DNA from: Acinetobacter bouvetii DSM 14964 = CIP 107468
GTDB taxonomy: Bacteria; Pseudomonadota; Gammaproteobacteria; Pseudomonadales; Moraxellaceae
Assembly (NCBI RefSeq): GCF_000368865.1
Contig: NZ_KB849727.1
Span: forward strand, 601,381-665,380
DNA: 64,000 bases
Direction of reading: 5' to 3'
Shown here: positions 59,738-64,000 of the stretch, piece by piece
Layout: every line of letters starts with the position of its first letter
How positions within the stretch are numbered: position 1 is the first letter of the stretch
Translations under genes and position numbers: made by a program
Notes under the pieces: generated by a model
What the model saw: only the letters and a program-made list of their open reading frames with translations
Databases searched by the model: none
What the model was told of the DNA's origin: nothing

Positions 59738-61261
59738 TTAAATTAATGCTTTCCATATTTTTGCCACGTTATCTTCTTTATACTTACTAATAGATCCGTA
59801 AGCGCTTTGTGACATTTTTTCCAACTTACCTTTAGCACTTAATATTTTTGAAATTTCCTGAGCCATCATTTTATAATTTCCATGCTCTACAAGTATTCCA
59901 TTTACATTATTTTGAATCATGCTTGATGGGCCATAAGGAATATCATAAGAAGCTGCAGGAACACCATGGCAAAGGCTTTCTAAAACAGCCAATGAAAAAC
60001 CTTCACAGCGGCTCGTCAGCAATGAAAAAACAGCGTCATTGTAAGCCTTCGAAATATCTTCAACATAACCTATTAAATGAATATTATGATTCAAATTTAA
60101 CTCATTTATTTTATTAACAATATTTGTCTTTTCCCCTCCATCCCCATAAATATAAAGCTGCATTGCAGGATTGGTCTTTAATAGTTCGCTCATCATCAAA
60201 ACCATATCTATCACTTGCTTTTCTGGCGCTAAACGGCAGAGAGCAACAATTTTATTAGGATCACGCTGTTTAAATATAATTTTTTCCGGTTCATCATCAA
60301 TACTGTGCGGAATGGCTGTTATATTATTGACTTGATTAAATCTTTTTTGGATATCGATTTTTTGATGATCTGTCAGTGTAATAATATGGTCAACAGTATA
60401 TTTCTTCTCAAGTACATATTTAAAATTAGAGTTTAATTGACCTGTCATAATATCATCTTCCATTTCAACCAAATGACTGCTATGGAAGACAGATATGCTC
60501 TTTTGGCCATTTTGTTCATGAAAATTTCTTAAAGCAATATTCCAATTCGGGTTCCTATCTATAATAAAGCATGACTTTTCATTAATATCAATGATCTTTC
60601 TCAGCCAATAATCAACCAATTGTTCTTCACCTGTAAAAATCTGATCGACCATTCCAGATTGAGTAAATAAAACAATTTTTAATAATCGGCTATTTTCACC
60701 AAAATATCTTTGCAATACTAAATGGCCATCAATATGAATGAGATCTTCAATTGTCACTTTCCCATTTTCATCCAATTCTTGAATTGCAAAAATCCTTCCA
60801 TTTTTATCAAATTTTTCTCTTTTTATAATTTTGTTGTTAAATAGGTTATTAACAAAAACGATTTTTTCTTTTTTTATATTATTCCACACGACATATTTAT
60901 AGAAATTTTGATCAACTTTAGAGATCCATTTCTCATGCATAGGATTCACATCAACTTCAACTACATTGTATAAGGATTGATCTAAAGCAAAATGATTGCT
61001 GATTTTTAACTCATTGGTGTACCCGCCCCTCAGATATTCATACACATTGAGCACATCACAAGATTTTGGCATCCAGCCAATTTTTTTAAGATTTTCTATA
61101 TTTTCATCGAGCTCTGTATTGAATCTGCTCGTTAAAAACACAGCAGATATGCCAAAATAATTTTTGAAAAGCCGAGCTCTTTTTAGCGCTGCCCGCTCTA
61201 CACCGGTTAACTGTTTTCCGAAGTCCAAGTTACAGAAATAAAAATTTTTATAATCCGTCAT
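59738..61261 (-). CDS. GtfA/TagE-like GT4 glycosyltransferase
   Basis: A cytoplasmic GT-B glycosyltransferase of 507 residues. The N-terminal part (about 1-210) begins NFYFCNLDFGKQLTGVERAA, then LKRARLFKNYFGISAVFLTSRFN, the add-on domain of GtfA/TagE proteins. The C-terminal half is GT4, with LYIYGDGGEKTNI and the EGFSLAVLESLCHG (Ex7E) donor motif. Gram-positive GtfA puts GlcNAc on serine-rich adhesins. The gene is much more AT-rich than its neighbours, suggesting transfer. It lies between the serine-rich adhesin and the secretion genes, so that adhesin is its probable substrate (inference). Confidence 0.85.
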   Translation of the reverse strand: MTDYKNFYFCNLDFGKQLTGVERAALKRARLFKNYFGISAVFLTSRFNTELDENIENLKKIGWMPKSCDVLNVYEYLRGGYTNELKISNHFALDQSLYNVVEVDVNPMHEKWISKVDQNFYKYVVWNNIKKEKIVFVNNLFNNKIIKREKFDKNGRIFAIQELDENGKVTIEDLIHIDGHLVLQRYFGENSRLLKIVLFTQSGMVDQIFTGEEQLVDYWLRKIIDINEKSCFIIDRNPNWNIALRNFHEQNGQKSISVFHSSHLVEMEDDIMTGQLNSNFKYVLEKKYTVDHIITLTDHQKIDIQKRFNQVNNITAIPHSIDDEPEKIIFKQRDPNKIVALCRLAPEKQVIDMVLMMSELLKTNPAMQLYIYGDGGEKTNIVNKINELNLNHNIHLIGYVEDISKAYNDAVFSLLTSRCEGFSLAVLESLCHGVPAASYDIPYGPSSMIQNNVNGILVEHGNYKMMAQEISKILSAKGKLEKMSQSAYGSISKYKEDNVAKIWKALI

Positions 61262-61354
61262 AAAACCCTCTATAAATCTTATAAATTATTAATTTAAATA
61301 AATAAAATTTTAAATCATTTTCTATTTTTTTTGTTAAAAATTACGTTTCTTAAC

Positions 61355-61386
61355 AAAAAAAAGAGGCTCCTAAGAGCCTCTTTTTT
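61355..61386 (-). terminator. Terminator after the adhesin gene
   Basis: AAGAGGCTC paired with GAGCCTCTT around CTAA, flanked by A8 and T6 runs, lies 20 bases after the adhesin stop. It separates adhesin transcription from the glycosyltransferase gene, at least in part. Confidence 0.93.
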
Positions 61387-61405
61387 AGATGTGTTTTTTA
61401 GAAAC

Positions 61406-64000
61406 TTAGAACAGCAAATGATTGCCTTTTAACAGTTCCTCAAGTGTCGTGGTTTCATTAATAGTGATTAAATCAACCTTAGATGTATACGCTGGGCCAC
61501 TACCATCACGATCAATTGAAATGGTTGAAACGCCATTCGCAGTTGTCACACTGACATAATTTGCAATGTTGTCAGCCGTTGCGCCAGTAAGCAATGAACT
61601 GATATCAATGACATCACCTTGCGCTTTACTGAAATCACTCCAAGTATCATGACCATTGCCGCCGTGAGCATCAGCCGCATTCAATACATTGAATATCAAT
61701 GTATCTTGACCAGTACCTAAGATAAATGTCTCAGCTCCAGCTTGTGATACGGCTGTATCATTACCAGCTGTACCGCCTGCAGGATCTCCAATCAGTACAG
61801 AATCCTTACCAAGCGTAATGCTTAAGGTAGAGCTCGCACTTGAACCGTCTAAAGTCTCAACTTTATACGTAAAGACATCAACTTTGCCTAGGTCACTGAC
61901 CTTACCATTGGCCAGGTAACTATATGAACCATCTCCATTAATTGTCAGTGTTCCATAACTGCCCACAACCTGAGTTCCAGTACCCACATTGTAGCCTGCC
62001 GGATCAGTTGTACCTGCTACAGCACCAAGTTTGAAGCTAGAAGAATACAAGGTATCCTCACCAGCACCGGCTGTACCTGTTATTACATTGCCTGTTACAG
62101 CAGTTGCAGTATAAGTTGGCGCTTTAATATCTAAATTAATATTATTCACACCAAACTGTTTACCAACCGTAGCATCCCATGTGTATGCCAGGCTACCATC
62201 ACTACCAGAAACATTTAATGTATAAGTTGCAGCAGATGTTCCAGTATTGGTGACTTTATAGTAATGAACCGTACCGCTTTGAGCCGCAGTGCTGCTCCAA
62301 GTCGCTAAATTACCCAATACACCGTTTTGCGACAACTGCACCGTAGTTGTGTAGGCACTTGTTTGGTTACCTACTAACGGGAAACTCTGGGTAGAATTCA
62401 CTGGTACAACTGTAGTAAACGCAATATATGCCGTTTGACCCGCTGCTACAGTAAATGTGCCGCTATCGTTTGGAATTGTTTGTACAACTGTACCTTGCCC
62501 AGTAGTTAGGATCGAACCATCAGCATCACCAGTTCCTTTTACAGCTAGATTGTATTGGTTGCCGATCGTTGCTGCTGTGCCATCTACATCTGCAACTAGA
62601 ACATTTGCACCTTTCGTTGCCTCTTGTGCTCCTGTTTTACCTGTCCAATCTAAATTCACTAAGTCCGAATCTAAGCGGATATAGATATTTGCTGTGGCAC
62701 TATGTGTATCCCCATCGGCAACAATATAAGTAAATGTCTCTACTTTACCGAGCGCTGTTGGGCCAGCAGTCATTTGATAACTGTAAGAGCCATCTGCATG
62801 AATAGTTAATGTGCCGTAATCTCCTTCGATTTTGGTTTCAACGCCAGCAGTAACGCCTTTATTTTCAGAGCCATGACTAATTGTAGTCACTTTCACATCT
62901 AGCCCAACTGGGTGAATCACATCGTTGGTGAATACATTTCCAGTTACAGGATCAGTGTTATTAATAGTGGCAACAACGGTTCCATTTGCATCCAAGTTCA
63001 GTGAGCCAAGAACATTCAATGATAAAAGCTGCGTTAAGAGATTATTCGTTTCCGAACCGTTTTGAGTTAATACAAAACTATATTTTCCAGCTTCATTCAA
63101 CGTAACAGTTGTACTGCCGCTAGCACTAAATGAAAGCAATACGTTAGTTAACTGGTATGCATTTTCAATACGGTCATAAACCTCATACTTTCCAGCTCCA
63201 TTGTCTTTCAGTATCACTAGATCCATAGAACCATTAATACTTCCACCTGCCAAAATTGCATCAAGAATAGCACCAACACCAGCCCCAGTAATACCAGTTG
63301 CCCCAGAGGCAGTAAGCGTAAAGTTTAGGGTTTCATTGCTTCCAACTGTGACTTTTGGATTTGCTGAAGTGCTTAAATCAACAGAAATCAAATCACCTAG
63401 AACCCCCACATTGGCAAGAGTGAAAATATTGCCTTCAATGTCTGGACGAGCTTCAGTAGTACTTAACTCATAGTTAGTTTCATTTTGATCATCATCTGCA
63501 GTAATCGAGTGCGCAGCTTCCGAAGCAGATACAGATTCAGATATTGATGAAGATTCGGATGCTGATTCAGACGCCGATGCAGATTCTGATGCTGAAGCTG
63601 ACTCAGATGCTGAACTTGATGCAGATTCAGAAGCTGAAGCTGACGCCGACTCAGATGCTGAAGTGGATGCCGATTCAGAAGCTGACGCCGATGCAGATTC
63701 AGAAGCTGATGCCGACGCGGACTCAGAAGCTGAAGTCGATGCCGATTCAGACGCTGATGCCGATGCCGATTCAGAAGCCGACGTAGACGCGGATTCAGAA
63801 GCCGAAGCCGATTCAGAAGCTGAAGCCGATGCAGATTCAGAAGCCGACGTGGATGCCGATTCAGAAGCTGACGTAGACGCGGATTCAGAAGCTGACGTAG
63901 ATGCAGATTCAGACGCTGACGTAGATGCAGATTCAGACGTTGATGCAGATGCTGATTCAGAGGCCGAAGCCGATGCGGACTCAGAAGCTGAAGTGGACGC
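61406..64000 (-). CDS. Serine-rich-repeat Bap-like adhesin, C-terminal part
   Basis: A very large surface adhesin whose start lies beyond the right edge; the 864 visible residues are open to the last base. From the edge to about 63,507 the chain alternates Ser with Ala, Glu or Thr, with units like ASESASTS, about half Ser. Then follow a Bap-like segment, two Ig/VCBS-like domains marked [18 protein letters not shown] and [18 protein letters not shown], and a type I secretion C-terminal domain with [13 protein letters not shown] and [20 protein letters not shown], ending LLKGNHLLF. Acinetobacter Bap proteins share this end. Ser-rich repeats like these are O-glycosylated in Gram-positive adhesins. 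The N-terminus and any retention domain are not visible. Confidence 0.92.
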   Translation of the reverse strand, partial: ASTSASESASASASESASASTSESASTSASESASTSASESASTSASESASTSASESASASASESASASESASTSASESASASASESASTSASESASASASESASASASESASTSASESASASASESASSSASESASASESASASESASESSSISESVSASEAAHSITADDDQNETNYELSTTEARPDIEGNIFTLANVGVLGDLISVDLSTSANPKVTVGSNETLNFTLTASGATGITGAGVGAILDAILAGGSINGSMDLVILKDNGAGKYEVYDRIENAYQLTNVLLSFSASGSTTVTLNEAGKYSFVLTQNGSETNNLLTQLLSLNVLGSLNLDANGTVVATINNTDPVTGNVFTNDVIHPVGLDVKVTTISHGSENKGVTAGVETKIEGDYGTLTIHADGSYSYQMTAGPTALGKVETFTYIVADGDTHSATANIYIRLDSDLVNLDWTGKTGAQEATKGANVLVADVDGTAATIGNQYNLAVKGTGDADGSILTTGQGTVVQTIPNDSGTFTVAAGQTAYIAFTTVVPVNSTQSFPLVGNQTSAYTTTVQLSQNGVLGNLATWSSTAAQSGTVHYYKVTNTGTSAATYTLNVSGSDGSLAYTWDATVGKQFGVNNINLDIKAPTYTATAVTGNVITGTAGAGEDTLYSSSFKLGAVAGTTDPAGYNVGTGTQVVGSYGTLTINGDGSYSYLANGKVSDLGKVDVFTYKVETLDGSSASSTLSITLGKDSVLIGDPAGGTAGNDTAVSQAGAETFILGTGQDTLIFNVLNAADAHGGNGHDTWSDFSKAQGDVIDISSLLTGATADNIANYVSVTTANGVSTISIDRDGSGPAYTSKVDLITINETTTLEELLKGNHLLF
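63507..64000 (-). repeat. Serine-rich coding repeat of the adhesin
   Basis: About 165 codons of tandem 8-, 12- and 24-base units, reading (SASES)(ASTS) on the minus strand. All serine codons that I translated are TCN except a single AGT near 63,617. Third positions vary freely while the protein pattern is kept. The array continues past the window edge. Confidence 0.9.

Noticed and set aside
63544..63786. Plus-strand open frame opposite the serine-rich repeat (Met/Leu/Lys/Gln-rich), and the in-phase Asp/Ala/Glu reading of the same strand
   Set aside because: Low-complexity repeats keep several frames open by composition alone. The minus frame is continuous with a full adhesin C-terminus and secretion signal, so it is the coding one.

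Overview
This 64-kb window is a chromosomal segment of a gammaproteobacterium, almost certainly an Acinetobacter. The moderate GC content, the separated ahpC and ahpF genes, the two-component 4-hydroxyphenylacetate hydroxylase of the type known from A. baumannii, and the Bap-like secretion signal of the right-hand adhesin all point that way. Species cannot be told from the sequence alone.

The left third (about 1-21,200) is ordinary core genome. It holds an unrecognised gene cut by the left edge, an hrpA / FabH-like synthase / acyltransferase operon, ahpC and ahpF with small genes and an N-terminal-nucleophile amidase between them, fxsA, ruvC, acylphosphatase, nnr, queG and bioB. Several very small genes lie among them, including a 35-residue CxxC protein.

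The middle (about 22,000-47,700) is a catabolic island for 4-hydroxyphenylacetate (4-HPA). It encodes a flavin reductase (C1) with a fused MarR-like domain and its oxygenase (C2). The meta-cleavage operon hpaG1-hpaG2-hpaE-hpaD-hpaF-hpaH-hpaI ends in a succinate-semialdehyde dehydrogenase. It also carries the repressor hpaR, the AraC-type activator hpaA, an OprD porin and five MFS transporters. The route is 4-HPA to homoprotocatechuate, ring cleavage, isomerisation and decarboxylation, hydration, aldol cleavage to pyruvate plus succinate semialdehyde, and oxidation to succinate. A near-palindrome AGTTAAyATATTAACT recurs at five promoter regions of this island and marks a probable HpaR regulon. 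One of these sites precedes a KstD-like FAD dehydrogenase / SDR / double-IclR operon. I infer that this operon aromatises an alicyclic precursor (4-hydroxy- or 4-oxocyclohexylacetate) to 4-HPA.

A third block (47,776-53,661, minus strand) combines a GntR/UTRA regulator, an APH-fold small-molecule kinase, a TonB receptor, a PnuC-family permease and a periplasmic e(P4)-like phosphatase. This looks like a complete salvage route for a phosphorylated vitamin (thiamine or nicotinamide riboside type). The kinase start codon sits in the loop of a perfect 9-bp hairpin that competes with a second hairpin.

The right end (54,796-64,000, minus strand) holds a type I secretion system (TolC, LapB-like ABC, HlyD), an AT-rich GtfA/TagE-like glycosyltransferase, and the C-terminal part of a large adhesin. 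The adhesin has a serine-rich (ASESASTS)n region, Bap-like Ig domains and a type I secretion signal. Together they suggest a serine-rich-repeat adhesin that is glycosylated in the cytoplasm but exported by a type I system in a Gram-negative, which I regard as the most unusual system in the window.
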